64,000 nucleotides of DNA from Streptomyces nigrescens (GCA_024349765.1 AP026073.1:2046001-2110000); one strand, 5' to 3'. Shown: positions 1 to 10,216, counted from the stretch's first letter. The notes: generated from the letters alone by a model not told the origin. Program-made: numbers and translations.

Positions 1-1
1 C

Positions 2-844
2 ATGGGCCGGGCGCTGGCCGCCGCCTTCCTGCGGGCCGGGCACCCCACGACCGTCTGGAACCGCACCCCGGGCCGGGCCGGTGAACTCGTCGCCCAGGGT
101 GCGACGGCGGCGGGCACCGCGGCCGAGGCGGTGGCCGCCGCCCCACTGGTGATCGTCTGCGTGCTCGACTACGACGCGGCCCACGCCATCCTGGAGCCGA
201 TCGGTGCCCGGCTGTCCGGCCGGGTGCTGGTCAACCTCACCTCCGACACCCCCGAGCGGGCCCGGGCCGCCGCCACCTGGGCCGCCGGGCACGGCATCGA
301 CTACCTCGACGGCTCGATCATGGTGCCGACCCCGGTCATCGGGAAGCCCGAGGCCATGGTCCTCTACAGCGGTGCCCGCGAGGCGTTCGAGACGTACGAG
401 ACGACGCTGAAGGCGCTGGGCGGCCGGGCGCCGTTCCTCGGCGAGGACCACGGCACGGCGGCGGTCTACGACCTCTCGCTGCTCGGCTTCTTCTTCTCGG
501 CGATGGCCGGGCTGGTGCACGGCTTCGCGCTGGCGGAGGCGGAGGGCGTGGCGGCGAAGGACTTCGCACCGTTCACCGGGACGATCGCCGGCATCCTGCC
601 GCCCATCGCCGCGGGGATGGCCGAGGACCTGGAGCGCGGTGCCTACTCCGGCGACCAGGACAACATCGTCATGGAGGCGACGGGCATCGCGCACGTCCTG
701 GAGGCGGCCCGGCACCGCGGGCTCAACACCGAGGTGCTCGACGCGGTCAAGGCGCTCGCGGACCGCACCATCGCGGCCGGCCACGGCAATGCCGGATTCA
801 TCAGCGTCATCGAGGAAATGCGGAGGTCCTCGACAAGCGCGTGA
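2..844 (+). CDS. Imine reductase-like NADP-dependent oxidoreductase (5' partial)
   Basis: This is a 6-phosphogluconate/beta-hydroxyacid-dehydrogenase-type enzyme closest to imine reductases, which reduce cyclic imines with NADPH. The visible part begins inside the Rossmann glycine motif ([13 protein letters not shown]), so the true start lies before the window and the ATG at position 2 is probably internal. [11 protein letters not shown] (residues 78-88) and [20 protein letters not shown] (105-124) are typical imine reductase segments. The Asp in AVYDLSLLG (about D157) fits the Asp-type catalytic residue. The C-terminal helical domain is complete, ending in [10 protein letters not shown]. It lies just upstream of an aldehyde dehydrogenase with an operator between them. 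A hydroxyisobutyrate-dehydrogenase-like role is the alternative. Confidence 0.75.
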   Translation: MGRALAAAFLRAGHPTTVWNRTPGRAGELVAQGATAAGTAAEAVAAAPLVIVCVLDYDAAHAILEPIGARLSGRVLVNLTSDTPERARAAATWAAGHGIDYLDGSIMVPTPVIGKPEAMVLYSGAREAFETYETTLKALGGRAPFLGEDHGTAAVYDLSLLGFFFSAMAGLVHGFALAEAEGVAAKDFAPFTGTIAGILPPIAAGMAEDLERGAYSGDQDNIVMEATGIAHVLEAARHRGLNTEVLDAVKALADRTIAAGHGNAGFISVIEEMRRSSTSA

Positions 845-913
845 CACCCGTCGGTGCTCCTAGGCTCGTGGTGACCGTCACCGGGGGAGGTGGCGGGGCT
901 CCCTGGCGGCGGA

Positions 914-932
914 AAACTACCGGCGCTAGTTT
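914..932. promoter_or_regulatory. Probable TetR operator upstream of the aldehyde dehydrogenase
   Basis: AAACTACCGGCGCTAGTTT is a perfect 6-bp inverted repeat with a 7-nt spacer, 39 bases before the aldehyde dehydrogenase start. It matches AAACTAGCAGTGCTAATTT at 4991-5009, next to the TetR gene, at 15 of 19 positions. That the TetR gene product binds both sites is inference. Confidence 0.6.
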
Positions 933-970
933 GGGGCGACGACCACCGGCCGGCGCGGGAGGACCACGAC

Positions 971-2365
<1,395 letters not shown>

Positions 2366-2462
2366 GCGTCCGCACCGTTCCGGCAGTTCCGTTCCGGCAG
2401 CTCCGATCCGGCTGTCCCGCCCCTGCCCCCGCCCCGCCCCGTCCTGGCCCCGAGGAGATCCC

Positions 2463-3542
2463 GTGGTCCGCGCCGCCGTCCTTCCCGCCGTCAACGCCCC
2501 GCTCACGATCACCGAGATCGACCTGCCCGAGCCCGGACCCGGCCAGGTCCGCATCCGGCTCGCCGCGGCCGGGGTCTGCCACTCCGACCTCTCGCTGTCC
2601 AACGGCACCCTGCGCCAGCCCGCGCCGGCCGTCCTCGGGCACGAGGGCGCGGGCACGGTCACCGCGGTGGGCCCCGACGTCACCTCGGTGGCCCTGGGCG
2701 ACCGGGTCGTCCTCAACTGGGCGCCGTCCTGCGGCGACTGCCACTTCTGCGGGCTCGCCGAGCCCTGGCTGTGCGTGAACTCCGGCCTCGCCGCGAACGC
2801 CCCGTACGCCACCACCGCCGACGGCACCGAGCTCTACCCCGGCCTGGGCACCGCCGCCTTCGCCGAGGAGACGGTGGTGCCCGCGCGGGCCGCGCTGCCA
2901 CTGCCGGACGGGGTACCGCTCGCCGACGCCGCACTGCTCGGCTGCGCGGTGCTGACCGGCTGGGGCGCCGTCCACCACAGCGCCCGGGTGCGGGCGGGGG
3001 AGTCGGTGGCGGTCTTCGGCGTGGGCGGGGTGGGGCTGGCCACGATCCAGGCGGCCCGGATCGCGGGTGCCGCGGCGATCGTCGCGGTCGACGTCTCCCC
3101 GGCGAAGGAGGAACTGGCCCGGGCCGCGGGCGCCACCGACTTCGTGACCGCCGGCGAGGACACCGCCCGGCAGATCCGCAAGCTCACCGGCGGGGTGGGC
3201 ACCGACGCCGCGGTGGAGTGCGTGGGCCGCGCCGACACCATCCGTACGGCCTGGTCGGCCACCCGGCGCGGCGGCCGCACCACGGTGGTCGGCATCGGCG
3301 GCCAGGAGCAGCAGGTGACCTTCTCGGCCCTGGAGCTCTTCTACTTCGGGCGGACGCTGTCCGGCTGCGTCTACGGCAACAGCGACCCGGCCCGCGATCT
3401 GCCGGTCATCGCCGGGCACGTCCGCTCCGGCGCGCTCGACCTGTCGCAGCTGGTCACCGACCGCATCGGCCTCGACGGCATCCCGGCCGCCTTCGACGCG
3501 ATGCTCGCGGGGAAGGGCGGCCGGTCCCTGGTGGTCTTCTGA
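2463..3542 (+). CDS. Zinc-dependent alcohol dehydrogenase (class III-like MDR)
   Basis: This medium-chain dehydrogenase/reductase of 359 residues oxidises alcohols with NAD+. The GTG start at 2463 has a GAGGAGA ribosome binding site 5 bases upstream. Catalytic zinc ligands are visible in AGVCHSDLS (Cys) and LGHEGAG (His-Glu). The structural zinc loop appears reduced to [15 protein letters not shown], which still holds four Cys. The NAD-binding glycine motif is [13 protein letters not shown], followed by [11 protein letters not shown]. It follows the aldehyde dehydrogenase in the same direction and is probably in its transcription unit. Formaldehyde/mycothiol dehydrogenases have the same architecture, so that role is possible but not shown. 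Confidence 0.9.
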   Translation: MVRAAVLPAVNAPLTITEIDLPEPGPGQVRIRLAAAGVCHSDLSLSNGTLRQPAPAVLGHEGAGTVTAVGPDVTSVALGDRVVLNWAPSCGDCHFCGLAEPWLCVNSGLAANAPYATTADGTELYPGLGTAAFAEETVVPARAALPLPDGVPLADAALLGCAVLTGWGAVHHSARVRAGESVAVFGVGGVGLATIQAARIAGAAAIVAVDVSPAKEELARAAGATDFVTAGEDTARQIRKLTGGVGTDAAVECVGRADTIRTAWSATRRGGRTTVVGIGGQEQQVTFSALELFYFGRTLSGCVYGNSDPARDLPVIAGHVRSGALDLSQLVTDRIGLDGIPAAFDAMLAGKGGRSLVVF

Positions 3543-3561
3543 AACCCCGCGGCCGTCCGGT

Positions 3562-4302
3562 TCAGGCCGGGATCCGGCGCAGCCGGGAGAAGGCCGGTGC
3601 CGCCGCCAGGAAGACCAGCGAGACCAGCACGAACGGCCAGGTGAAGGTGTGGCCGCCGGACGGGGCGAGGAGGGCGGCCAGTGCCGGGGTGACGGCGGTG
3701 CCGGTGGCCGCACCGGCCACCGCGTACACCACGCTCCAGCCGTCCGCGGCCAGGAACACCCCGCACAGCGCCATCGCGACCAGCACCGCGTTGTAGCCCA
3801 TGGTGCCCTCGGCGACCTGCTCGGCCGGGGCGCCGAGGGCCCACGCGGTGCCGGTCCCGACCACGCTGCCGACGCAGGCCAGCGCCCCGGCCCGGCGGGA
3901 CGCGGCGAAGATGCCGGCGAGGAAGATCAGGCCGACGTACCACTGCGGCATGAAGAAGATCTGCCCGATGTTGGCGAAGAAGGCGTGCCAGAGGTCGGTG
4001 AGGGTGAGCGAGACCGGGCCGGATGCCGGGCTGGGCAGCGCCGCCGGGCCCGCGTCCTGGTGCCACACCCGCCGGAAACCGGGCGCGGCCAGCGTCAGCG
4101 CACCGGCCGTCAGACAGAACGGCAGGGTGAACGCCGGCAGTTCCCAGACCGCCAGGATCCGCCCGGCGGCGCCGGTGAGGACGGTGACCAGCGCGCTGCC
4201 GGCCAGCGCGAGCAGCGCGGTGGAGAGGTGGCCCGGGCCGAGGAAGACCGCGCAGGCGACCGCCACCAGGCAGGCGTTGAAGCCTTCGAAGGCGTGCGCA
4301 CT
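3562..4302 (-). pseudogene. Urea transporter, 5'-truncated remnant
   Basis: The translated fragment matches the later part of a UT-family urea channel. The first-half signature ELPAFTLPF is present, followed by the second repeat FFANIGQIFFMPQWYVGLIFLAGIF, GYNAVLVAMALCGVF and the second signature HTFTWPF. Full UT proteins begin with an equivalent RGIxQV...NNPxxG block about 80-100 residues earlier; here that is missing. Homology starts abruptly at AFEGFNACLVAVACAVF, 4 codons after the TAG stop of the TetR gene (4303-4305) and in the same frame. The first usable start would be GTG at 4266. A channel lacking its first transmembrane helices is unlikely to work, so this is probably a deletion scar. 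Confidence 0.7.
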
Positions 4303-4971
4303 CTACAGCTGTTGTCCGCCACCCGGCGGTACGCGTTCGGGGTGCTGCAGGGCCAGCCCGTCCACCAGCGCCCGCAGCCCGGTCTCGAAGGCGCCCTCGT
4401 CGACCTGGCGCTGATGCTCCACCAGGAGGTGCGCCTGGCCCAGGTGCGGATAGTCGGCCGGGTCGTAGGCGCCCGGGTCGTCGACGAAGCCGCGGGCGAA
4501 CGAGCCCAGCGCCGAGCCCGCGACGAAGTAGCGGACCATCGCGCAGATCCGGGTGGCCTGCGCGGGCGGCCAGCCCGCCTCGACCATGCCGCCGAACGCC
4601 GCGTCGGCCATCTTCAGCCCGGCCGGGCGGCGGCCGGGTCCCTGGGCGAGGAACGGCACGATGTGCGGATGCGCGGCGAGCGCGGCGCGGTAGGAACGGG
4701 CCCAGCCGAGCAGCCCGGTGCGCCAGTCACCGCCCGCCTCCGCGAACGCCGAGACGTCGACCTGGGCGATGACCGTGTCGGCCACCGCGTCGAGGATCTC
4801 GTCCTTGGTCGTGAAGTGGTTGTAGAGGGACGGGCCGCTGACCCCCAGCTCGGCGGCGAGGCGCCGGGTGGACAGCGCCAAGAGCCCCTCGGAGTCGATC
4901 AGCGCGAGCGCCGTGGAGACGATGCGCTCCCGGCTCAGCAGGGGCTTGCGGGGTCGGGCCATGGGCCACAT
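4303..4971 (-). CDS. TetR-family transcriptional regulator
   Basis: This protein of about 220 residues has an N-terminal TetR helix-turn-helix (residues 10-55, including STRRLAAELGVSGPSLYNHFTTKDEIL) and a TetR_C-type ligand domain. Two starts are possible, ATG at 4971 or ATG at 4962 (MARPRKPLLS), which is the more usual N-terminus. It is divergent from the acyl-CoA dehydrogenase at 5043. The palindrome at 4991-5009 between them is a likely autoregulatory operator, with a second copy upstream of the aldehyde dehydrogenase. The C-terminus stops in frame against a truncated urea transporter, so the last residues may have been altered by the deletion. Confidence 0.9.
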   Translation of the reverse strand: MWPMARPRKPLLSRERIVSTALALIDSEGLLALSTRRLAAELGVSGPSLYNHFTTKDEILDAVADTVIAQVDVSAFAEAGGDWRTGLLGWARSYRAALAAHPHIVPFLAQGPGRRPAGLKMADAAFGGMVEAGWPPAQATRICAMVRYFVAGSALGSFARGFVDDPGAYDPADYPHLGQAHLLVEHQRQVDEGAFETGLRALVDGLALQHPERVPPGGGQQL

Positions 4972-4990
4972 AGTAGAGGCTGTTGGTCAA

Positions 4991-5009
4991 AAACTAGCAG
5001 TGCTAATTT
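4991..5009. promoter_or_regulatory. Probable TetR operator in a divergent promoter
   Basis: AAACTAGCAGTGCTAATTT is an inverted repeat with one mismatch in the arms and a 7-nt spacer, placed between the divergent TetR and acyl-CoA dehydrogenase genes. It overlaps the likely promoter elements (TTGGTC at 4984 and the A/T-rich TAATTTAAT on the plus strand). It is the sister of the site at 914-932. Confidence 0.6.
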
Positions 5010-5042
5010 AATGCCCTCCTCCTCGTCCACAAGGGGTCCGAG

Positions 5043-6194
5043 ATGAATCTGGAGCTCAGCGCGGAGCAGACCGCGGTCCGGCAGCTCGCCAGGGACTTCG
5101 TCGTCCGCGAGGTCGCACCGCACGCCGCCGCCTGGGACCGCGCCGAGCAGGTCGACCGCGGCATCGTGAAGACCCTCGGCGACCTCGGCTTCCTCGGCCT
5201 CACCGTCCCCGAGGAGTACGGCGGCTCCGGCGGTGACCACCTCTCCTACGTCCTGGTCACCGAGGAACTGGGCCGCGGCGACTCCTCCGTGCGCGGCATC
5301 GTCTCGGTCTCCCTCGGTCTGGTGGCCAAGACGATCGCCGCCTGGGGCGACGAACACCAGAAGCGGCAGTGGCTGCCCCGGCTCACCTCGGGCGAGGCGG
5401 TGGGCTGCTTCGGCCTCACCGAACCCGGCACCGGCTCCGACGCCGCCCACCTCGCCACCCGGGCGGTCCGCGAGGGCGACACCTACGTCATCAACGGCGC
5501 CAAGACGTTCATCACCAACGGCACCTGGGCCGACGTGGTGCTGCTCTTCGCCCGCACCGGCGACGCCCCCGGCCACCGGGGCATCAGCGCCTTCCTGGTC
5601 CCCGCCGACACCCCCGGTCTCGAACGGCGCGAGATCCACGGCAAGCTCGGACTGCGCGGCCAGGCCACCGCCGAACTGGTCCTGGACGGCGTCCGGGTGC
5701 CGGCCGGCGCGATGCTCGGCCCCGAGGGCAAGGGCTTCTCGGTCGCGATGTCCGCGCTGGCCAAGGGCCGGATGTCGGTCGCCGCGGGCTGCGTCGGCAT
5801 CGCCCGGGCCGCCCTGGACGCCGCACTCGGCTACGCGGGCCAGCGCGCGCAGTTCGGCAAGCCGATCGCCGGGCACCAGCTGGTCCAGGAGCTGATCAGC
5901 GACATCGCGGTGGACGTCGAGGCCGCCCGCCTGCTGACCTGGCGGGTCGCCGATCTGATCGACCGCGGCGAGCCGTTCACCACCGCCGCCTCCCAGGCCA
6001 AGCTGTTCGCCTCCGAGGCCGCCGTGCGCGCCGCCAACAACGCCCTCCAGGTCTTCGGCGGCTACGGCTACATCGACGAGTACCCGGTCGGGAAACTGCT
6101 CCGGGACGCCCGGGTGATGACCCTCTACGAAGGAACCAGCCAGATACAGAAGCTGGTCATCGGCCGCGCGCTGACCGGCGTCTCGGCCTTCTGA
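5043..6194 (+). CDS. Acyl-CoA dehydrogenase
   Basis: This FAD-dependent acyl-CoA dehydrogenase of 383 residues introduces an alpha-beta double bond into an acyl-CoA. ATG at 5043 follows AAGGGG. CFGLTEPGTGSDAAHLATRA and TFITNGTWADVVLLFARTG are the two flavin/substrate signature segments. FGGYGYIDEYPVGKLLRDARVMTLYEGTSQIQ holds the catalytic Glu position (YEGTSQIQ) of the short-chain acyl-CoA dehydrogenase group. It is divergent from the TetR gene and shares the operator region, so it is probably de-repressed by a CoA-linked ligand. The electron acceptor would be ETF. Confidence 0.93.
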   Translation: MNLELSAEQTAVRQLARDFVVREVAPHAAAWDRAEQVDRGIVKTLGDLGFLGLTVPEEYGGSGGDHLSYVLVTEELGRGDSSVRGIVSVSLGLVAKTIAAWGDEHQKRQWLPRLTSGEAVGCFGLTEPGTGSDAAHLATRAVREGDTYVINGAKTFITNGTWADVVLLFARTGDAPGHRGISAFLVPADTPGLERREIHGKLGLRGQATAELVLDGVRVPAGAMLGPEGKGFSVAMSALAKGRMSVAAGCVGIARAALDAALGYAGQRAQFGKPIAGHQLVQELISDIAVDVEAARLLTWRVADLIDRGEPFTTAASQAKLFASEAAVRAANNALQVFGGYGYIDEYPVGKLLRDARVMTLYEGTSQIQKLVIGRALTGVSAF

Positions 6195-6244
6195 ACGCCC
6201 GATCCGTACGCCGCCGCACCCCGGGCGGAGCCCCCGGCCGCCCC

Positions 6245-6258
6245 TAAGCGCTTGCTCA
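6245..6258. promoter_or_regulatory. Probable TetR operator, copy 1
   Basis: TAAGCGCTTGCTCA lies 67 bases before the TetR gene at 6325 and contains the palindrome AAGCGCTT. The identical 14-mer occurs at 8731-8744, upstream of the MaoC hydratase gene. This suggests that the TetR protein controls itself and the hydratase. Confidence 0.55.
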
Positions 6259-6324
6259 CCAGCCAGGTATGGTGTTCGATCCGTCAGAGGAAGGTCCCTG
6301 GCGGATCGAGGAGCGGGGTGCGCG

Positions 6325-6948
6325 ATGGGTGCGGCGGCACAGCGGGCTGCTGAGGAGAGCGAGGAGTGGGCCGGGGTGACCCCGGACGCCGCGCGACGGC
6401 TGGTCAGCGCCGCCGTCGAGGCGTTCGCCGAGCGCGGCTACCACGCCACCACCACCCGCGACATCGCCGGCCGGGCCGGCATGAGCCCGGCCGCCCTCTA
6501 CATCCACTACAAGACCAAGGAAGAGCTGCTCTACCGCATCAGCGGCATCGGCCACGAGAAGGCGCTGCGCATCATGGGCGCCGCCGCCGAGGCCGAGGGC
6601 AGCGCCACCGATCGGCTCCGCGACGCGGTGCGCACCTTCGCCCGCTGGCACGCCGAGCACCACACCACCGCCCGGGTCATCCAGTACGAGCTGCAGGCGC
6701 TCAGCCCCGAGCACTACACCGAGATCGCCGGGCTGCGCCGCAGCACCGACCGGCTGCTCCGGCAGATCATCCAGGACGGCGCGGACAGCGGGGAGTTCCG
6801 CGCCGACGACGTGCCGGGCACGACCCTCGCGGTGCTGTCCCTCTGCGTCGACGTCGCCCGCTGGTTCTCCGCGGACGGCCCCCGCACCCCCGACGAGGTC
6901 GGCGCCCTCTACGCGGATCTCGTGCTGCGCATGGTGGGCGCCCAGTAA
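6325..6948 (+). CDS. TetR-family transcriptional regulator
   Basis: A 207-residue TetR regulator. The DNA-binding domain spans about residues 20-65, with the recognition region TTTRDIAGRAGMSPAALYIHYKTKEELLYRISG. The remainder resembles the TetR_C domain of regulators of acyl-CoA metabolism. ATG at 6325 is the first Met of the domain-bearing frame. The conserved 14-mer at 6245-6258 lies in its promoter region and recurs upstream of the MaoC hydratase at 8678, linking it to fatty-acid-type metabolism. It is followed 50 bases on by the DHFR-like gene. Confidence 0.9.
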   Translation: MGAAAQRAAEESEEWAGVTPDAARRLVSAAVEAFAERGYHATTTRDIAGRAGMSPAALYIHYKTKEELLYRISGIGHEKALRIMGAAAEAEGSATDRLRDAVRTFARWHAEHHTTARVIQYELQALSPEHYTEIAGLRRSTDRLLRQIIQDGADSGEFRADDVPGTTLAVLSLCVDVARWFSADGPRTPDEVGALYADLVLRMVGAQ

Positions 6949-6998
6949 GACCCCTGTACCCCCAGCAGCGCGAGCAGCGCGGAAGAGGAGAGCACCCC

Positions 6999-7595
6999 AT
7001 GCGCATCGTGGTCAGCGAGTTCATGAGCCTGGACGGCGTCGTGCAGGCGCCGGGCGGCCCCGACGAGGACACCGACGGCGGCTTCGCCCACGGCGGCTGG
7101 TCGCATCCGTACTTCGACCCCGAGGTCATGGGCGGCGCCATCAACGACGCGGTGGCCACGACGGAGGCGCTGCTGTTCGGCCGCCGCACCTGGCAGACCA
7201 TGGCCGCGGCCTGGCCCGAGCGGGCCGGCGACCCGTTCGCGGACCACATGAACGCCGTCCGCAAGTACGTGGTGACCGGCACCCTCGGCGACGCCGACCT
7301 GACGTGGAACAACACCACCCGGATCCCGGGTGACGAGGCCGTGGCCCGCGTCCGCGAACTGCGCGGCACCGACGGCGGCGACCTCCACGTCATGGGCAGC
7401 CCCACGCTCGTCCGCACCCTGCTGACCGAGGGCCTGGTCGACGAGCTCCGGCTCATGATCATGCCGGTGCTGCTCGGCGGCGGAAAGACGATCTTCCCCG
7501 CGGACGGCGGGCGGCGCCCCCTCGAACTGGTCTCGACGGTCACCACCGGCACGGGCGTCCACGTGGCCACGTACCGCCCCGTCGAGAAGGGCTGA
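6999..7595 (+). CDS. Dihydrofolate reductase-family protein (RibD C-terminal-like)
   Basis: This 198-residue protein has the dihydrofolate reductase/RibD-C fold found in many small Streptomyces reductases. MRIVVSEFMSLDGVVQAPGGPDED is the typical N-terminus, LLFGRRTWQTMAAAWP matches the NADPH-binding loop, and LTEGLVDELRLMIMPVLLGGGKTIFP is the family's C-terminal strand. ATG at 6999 has GGAAGAGGAGAG just upstream. It probably reduces a small substrate with NADPH. It is not a housekeeping folate enzyme, and its physiological substrate cannot be told from sequence. Confidence 0.88.
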   Translation: MRIVVSEFMSLDGVVQAPGGPDEDTDGGFAHGGWSHPYFDPEVMGGAINDAVATTEALLFGRRTWQTMAAAWPERAGDPFADHMNAVRKYVVTGTLGDADLTWNNTTRIPGDEAVARVRELRGTDGGDLHVMGSPTLVRTLLTEGLVDELRLMIMPVLLGGGKTIFPADGGRRPLELVSTVTTGTGVHVATYRPVEKG

Positions 7596-7659
7596 CCGGC
7601 AGGTCCGGGAGGGCCGGGAGGAACGCGAGAACGGGGCGCCGGCGCGGGGTTCCCGCCCG

Positions 7660-7665
7660 TACGCT
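7660..7665 (+). promoter_or_regulatory. Likely -10 box of a leaderless promoter
   Basis: TACGCT ends 7 bases before the ATG of the Nudix gene at 7673, and no ribosome binding site is present. This arrangement is typical of leaderless transcripts in actinobacteria. Confidence 0.4.
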
Positions 7666-7672
7666 GGCGCCC

Positions 7673-8167
7673 ATGTCATCCGTCATCGTGGACCCGGGCG
7701 TCGACGTGCCGGTGCCCGCCCGGGGCGAGGTCTGGGCGGTCGGCGCGGTCATCCTCAATCAGCGCGGCGAGGCCTTCGCGCAGAGGCGCAGCGCCGACCG
7801 CCGCCTCTTCCCCGGTGCCTGGGACATCGTGGGCGGCCATGTCGAGCCCGGCGAAACCCTCCTGGAGGCGCTGGCGCGCGAGGTGACGGAGGAGACCGGC
7901 TGGCGTCTGTGCCGGGTGCGCACCCTGCTCGGCGTCACCGCCTGGACCGGCGACGACGGCGGCGGGCTCCGGCACGAGGCCGATTACCTCGTCGAGGTCG
8001 ACGGGGACCTGGACCGGCCGGCCCTGGAGTGGTCCAAGCACTCCGCCTACGACTGGTTCGGCCCCGCCGACCTGCACCGCCTCACCGAGAACCGCTCGCC
8101 CGGCGAGCTCCTGATCCACGACCTGATCGCACGGGTCGTGCACGGCCTCCCGGAGCCCGGCGCCTGA
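7673..8167 (+). CDS. Nudix hydrolase
   Basis: A 164-residue Nudix hydrolase. The Nudix box reads GGHVEPGETLLEALAREVTEETG, preceded by LNQRGEAFAQRRSADRRLFPGAWDIV, a layout shared with isopentenyl-diphosphate-isomerase-like and NTP-pyrophosphatase Nudix proteins. It would cleave a nucleoside diphosphate linked to another group. The ATG at 7673 lacks a ribosome binding site but has a -10-like TACGCT 7 bases before it, so the mRNA may be leaderless. It is convergent with the MaoC hydratase gene, which ends 50 bases away. Confidence 0.9.
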   Translation: MSSVIVDPGVDVPVPARGEVWAVGAVILNQRGEAFAQRRSADRRLFPGAWDIVGGHVEPGETLLEALAREVTEETGWRLCRVRTLLGVTAWTGDDGGGLRHEADYLVEVDGDLDRPALEWSKHSAYDWFGPADLHRLTENRSPGELLIHDLIARVVHGLPEPGA

Positions 8168-8216
8168 GGGGAGGCGCCCCCAGGGCCTTTTCCGACCCTG
8201 ACCCGTCGGACAGGTC

Positions 8217-8678
8217 CTAGAGGTAGAACCGGCTCACCGACTCCGCGACGCACACCGGCTTGTCGCCGCCCTCGCGCTCGATCGTCACGAGCGTGGTGAG
8301 CTGGACGCCGCCGGTCACCTCGGTCACCTCCGCGAGCTTCGCGGTGGCGCGGAGCCGGGAGCCGACCGGGACGGTGGCGGGGAAGCGGACCTTGTTGGTG
8401 CCGTAGTTGATCCCCATCTTCACGTTGTCCACCCGCATCAGCTGCGGGACGAGGGCGGGCAGCAGCGACAGCGTCAGATAGCCGTGCGCGATGGTGGTGC
8501 CGAACGGGCCGGCCGCGGCCTTCTCCTGGTCCACATGGATCCACTGGTGGTCGCCGGTGGCGTCCGCGAAGAGATCGATCCGCTTCTGGTCGATCTCCAG
8601 CCAGTCACTGGGGCCGAGCTCCTCGCCGACCGCGGCCCGCAGTTCGTCGAGCGATCCAAACACTCGGGGCTCTGCCAT
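8217..8678 (-). CDS. MaoC-family (R)-specific enoyl-CoA hydratase
   Basis: A 153-residue single-domain hot-dog hydratase that adds water to trans-2-enoyl-CoA to give (R)-3-hydroxyacyl-CoA. The hydratase-2 motif is intact: FADATGDHQWIHVDQEKA contains the catalytic Asp43 and His48 pair, and TTIAHGYLTLSL completes the active site. ATG at 8678 is followed by MAEPRVFGSLDEL, the common N-terminus of Streptomyces MaoC proteins. The 14-mer TAAGCGCTTGCTCA upstream (8731-8744) is shared with the TetR gene at 6325, suggesting control by acyl-CoA status. It is divergent from soxR. Confidence 0.92.
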   Translation of the reverse strand: MAEPRVFGSLDELRAAVGEELGPSDWLEIDQKRIDLFADATGDHQWIHVDQEKAAAGPFGTTIAHGYLTLSLLPALVPQLMRVDNVKMGINYGTNKVRFPATVPVGSRLRATAKLAEVTEVTGGVQLTTLVTIEREGGDKPVCVAESVSRFYL

Positions 8679-8730
8679 CTCCGTCTGCCTCCTCGGGATC
8701 CGTTCGCCGTCCTCACCGGCCGGCGCTTAC

Positions 8731-8744
8731 TAAGCGCTTGCTCA
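8731..8744. promoter_or_regulatory. Probable TetR operator, copy 2
   Basis: TAAGCGCTTGCTCA is identical to the site at 6245-6258. It lies 53 bases upstream of the MaoC hydratase start on the opposite strand, and 85 bases before soxR. GCGCTTA also occurs just to its left (8723-8729), giving a partly doubled site. Confidence 0.55.
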
Positions 8745-8828
8745 GGATGCGGAGTGCGGCCGCCGGCTGTCAACGCCCGGGCGGCGATCATCGAAAAGCC
8801 GTCGGGAGACACCCCGTAGGGTGGAAAG

Positions 8829-9425
8829 GTGCCCCAGCTTCCGTACAAGGTTCACGAGCTCACCGTCGGCCAGCTCTCCGCGCGCAGCGGCGCCGCGGTC
8901 TCCGCGCTGCACTTCTACGAGTCCAAGGGACTGATCAGCAGCACCCGGACGGCCGGCAACCAGCGGCGCTACACCCGTGACGCGCTGCGCCGGGTCGCCT
9001 TCGTCCGGGCGGCCCAGCGGGTCGGGATCCCGCTCGCGGTGATCCGGGACGCGCTGGCGGAGCTGCCGGACGAGCGCACCCCCAACCGCGACGACTGGGC
9101 CAGGCTCTCCCAGGTCTGGCGCACCGAACTGGACGAACGGATCAGCCAACTCGTCGAGCTCCGGGACCGGTTGACCGACTGCATCGGCTGCGGCTGTCTG
9201 TCGCTGGAGCGCTGCGCGCTGTCCAACCCGTACGACAACCTGGGCGAACAGGGGCCGGGCGCACGGCGGTTGCGGGTCGACCGCACCACCAGGGACCCGG
9301 AGGACGACCGGCACCGCGCGGACGGGGACCGGCCGCGCGAGGACGCCGGCCGGACACCCGCGGAGGGCGCACGGCGCGGCACGGGCGGCGAGCAGGGGTG
9401 CGCGCGCGACGACCAGCGGTGCTGA
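8829..9425 (+). CDS. soxR: Redox-sensitive transcriptional regulator SoxR
   Basis: A MerR-family regulator with an N-terminal winged helix ([26 protein letters not shown]) and a dimerisation helix. The cluster motif [19 protein letters not shown] carries the four Cys that hold the [2Fe-2S] centre, which identifies SoxR. In Streptomyces, SoxR responds to redox-cycling metabolites and activates nearby reductases and transporters. The protein is 198 residues; the last 45 or so (after GPGARRL) are a low-complexity Arg/Asp/Gly-rich tail that E. coli SoxR lacks. The GTG start at 8829 follows GGAAAG. No classical SoxR target gene adjoins it. Confidence 0.92.
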   Translation: MPQLPYKVHELTVGQLSARSGAAVSALHFYESKGLISSTRTAGNQRRYTRDALRRVAFVRAAQRVGIPLAVIRDALAELPDERTPNRDDWARLSQVWRTELDERISQLVELRDRLTDCIGCGCLSLERCALSNPYDNLGEQGPGARRLRVDRTTRDPEDDRHRADGDRPREDAGRTPAEGARRGTGGEQGCARDDQRC

Positions 9426-9469
9426 GCCGGCGCCACGGCGCGCGCGGCACCGGCCCCTGAGGAGCTCCC

Positions 9470-10216
9470 TCAGCCCCCCGGAGCCAGCGCGGCGGCGATC
9501 AGTTGGGCGTTGTCGGCGGCCGGGCGGCCGTCCGGCAGCAGCAGGGTGTCCTCGATGCCGATCCGCGTGTCCAGACCCAGCTCGACGGCGAGCCGCAGCA
9601 CCGGCCAGGCACCGCCGTCCCAGCCGTGCAGCAGCACCGGACGGCCGTGCGCTCCGCCGGCCACCTCGGTGAGCAGCGTGCGGGCGGTGGCCGGCGCCGA
9701 CCCGGCGTCGGTGTCGGTGATTTCGGCCAGCACCCGCAGGACCCGGGGCGCGAGCGGCGAGCGGAGGAACCGCCCCGGGCCCGGTGTGCCCGACCAGAGG
9801 CCGGCCTCGACGCCTATGCCGCGCTCCAGCAGGGCGCCGGCCAGCGCCTCGGCGCCCTCCTCGTGCCAGTTCACCGAGGCGTGATCGGGCAGCACCGTCC
9901 ACGACCGGACCCGCTCCACACGGCGGTCGGGGGACCTCCCGGGCCCGTCGGACGGGTCGGGCTGGTCCGGCTCGGCCCAGGCGCCGGTCGTCACGCCCAC
10001 CGGGACGTCCACCACCGCCTTGATGGCCTCCAGGGCCGGGCCCACCACGCTCGGCGAGAGCGAATCCCTGCCGCACGGGGTCTTGGGGTGGACATGGACA
10101 TCCTCGGCGCCGGCCGCCACCGCCCGCCGCGCCGCCTCCGCCAGCGCGGCCGGCGACATCGGCACCGCCCCGGAATCGGCCGCGGTCCGGGGCCCGTTGA
10201 GACATACCTGCAACAT
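9470..10216 (-). CDS. BKACE-family beta-keto acid cleavage enzyme
   Basis: A 248-residue member of the 3-keto-5-aminohexanoate cleavage enzyme (DUF849/BKACE) family, TIM-barrel zinc enzymes that condense a beta-keto acid with acetyl-CoA and cleave it. The N-terminus MLQVCLNGPRTAADSG and the zinc-binding HVH in AEDVHVHPKTPCGRDSL are visible. IGIEDTLLLPDGRPAADNAQL is the C-terminal metal-ligand region. ATG at 10216 is chosen because GGGAGAC lies just before it and family homology begins there; an upstream in-frame ATG at 10297 would add 27 unrelated residues. It is shorter than characterised members (about 275-300), so the substrate is uncertain. Confidence 0.85.
   Translation of the reverse strand: MLQVCLNGPRTAADSGAVPMSPAALAEAARRAVAAGAEDVHVHPKTPCGRDSLSPSVVGPALEAIKAVVDVPVGVTTGAWAEPDQPDPSDGPGRSPDRRVERVRSWTVLPDHASVNWHEEGAEALAGALLERGIGVEAGLWSGTPGPGRFLRSPLAPRVLRVLAEITDTDAGSAPATARTLLTEVAGGAHGRPVLLHGWDGGAWPVLRLAVELGLDTRIGIEDTLLLPDGRPAADNAQLIAAALAPGG

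Noticed and set aside
9440-9475. Short hairpin CTGAGG/CCTCAG between soxR and the BKACE gene as a terminator
   Set aside because: Only a 6-bp stem; too weak to call.
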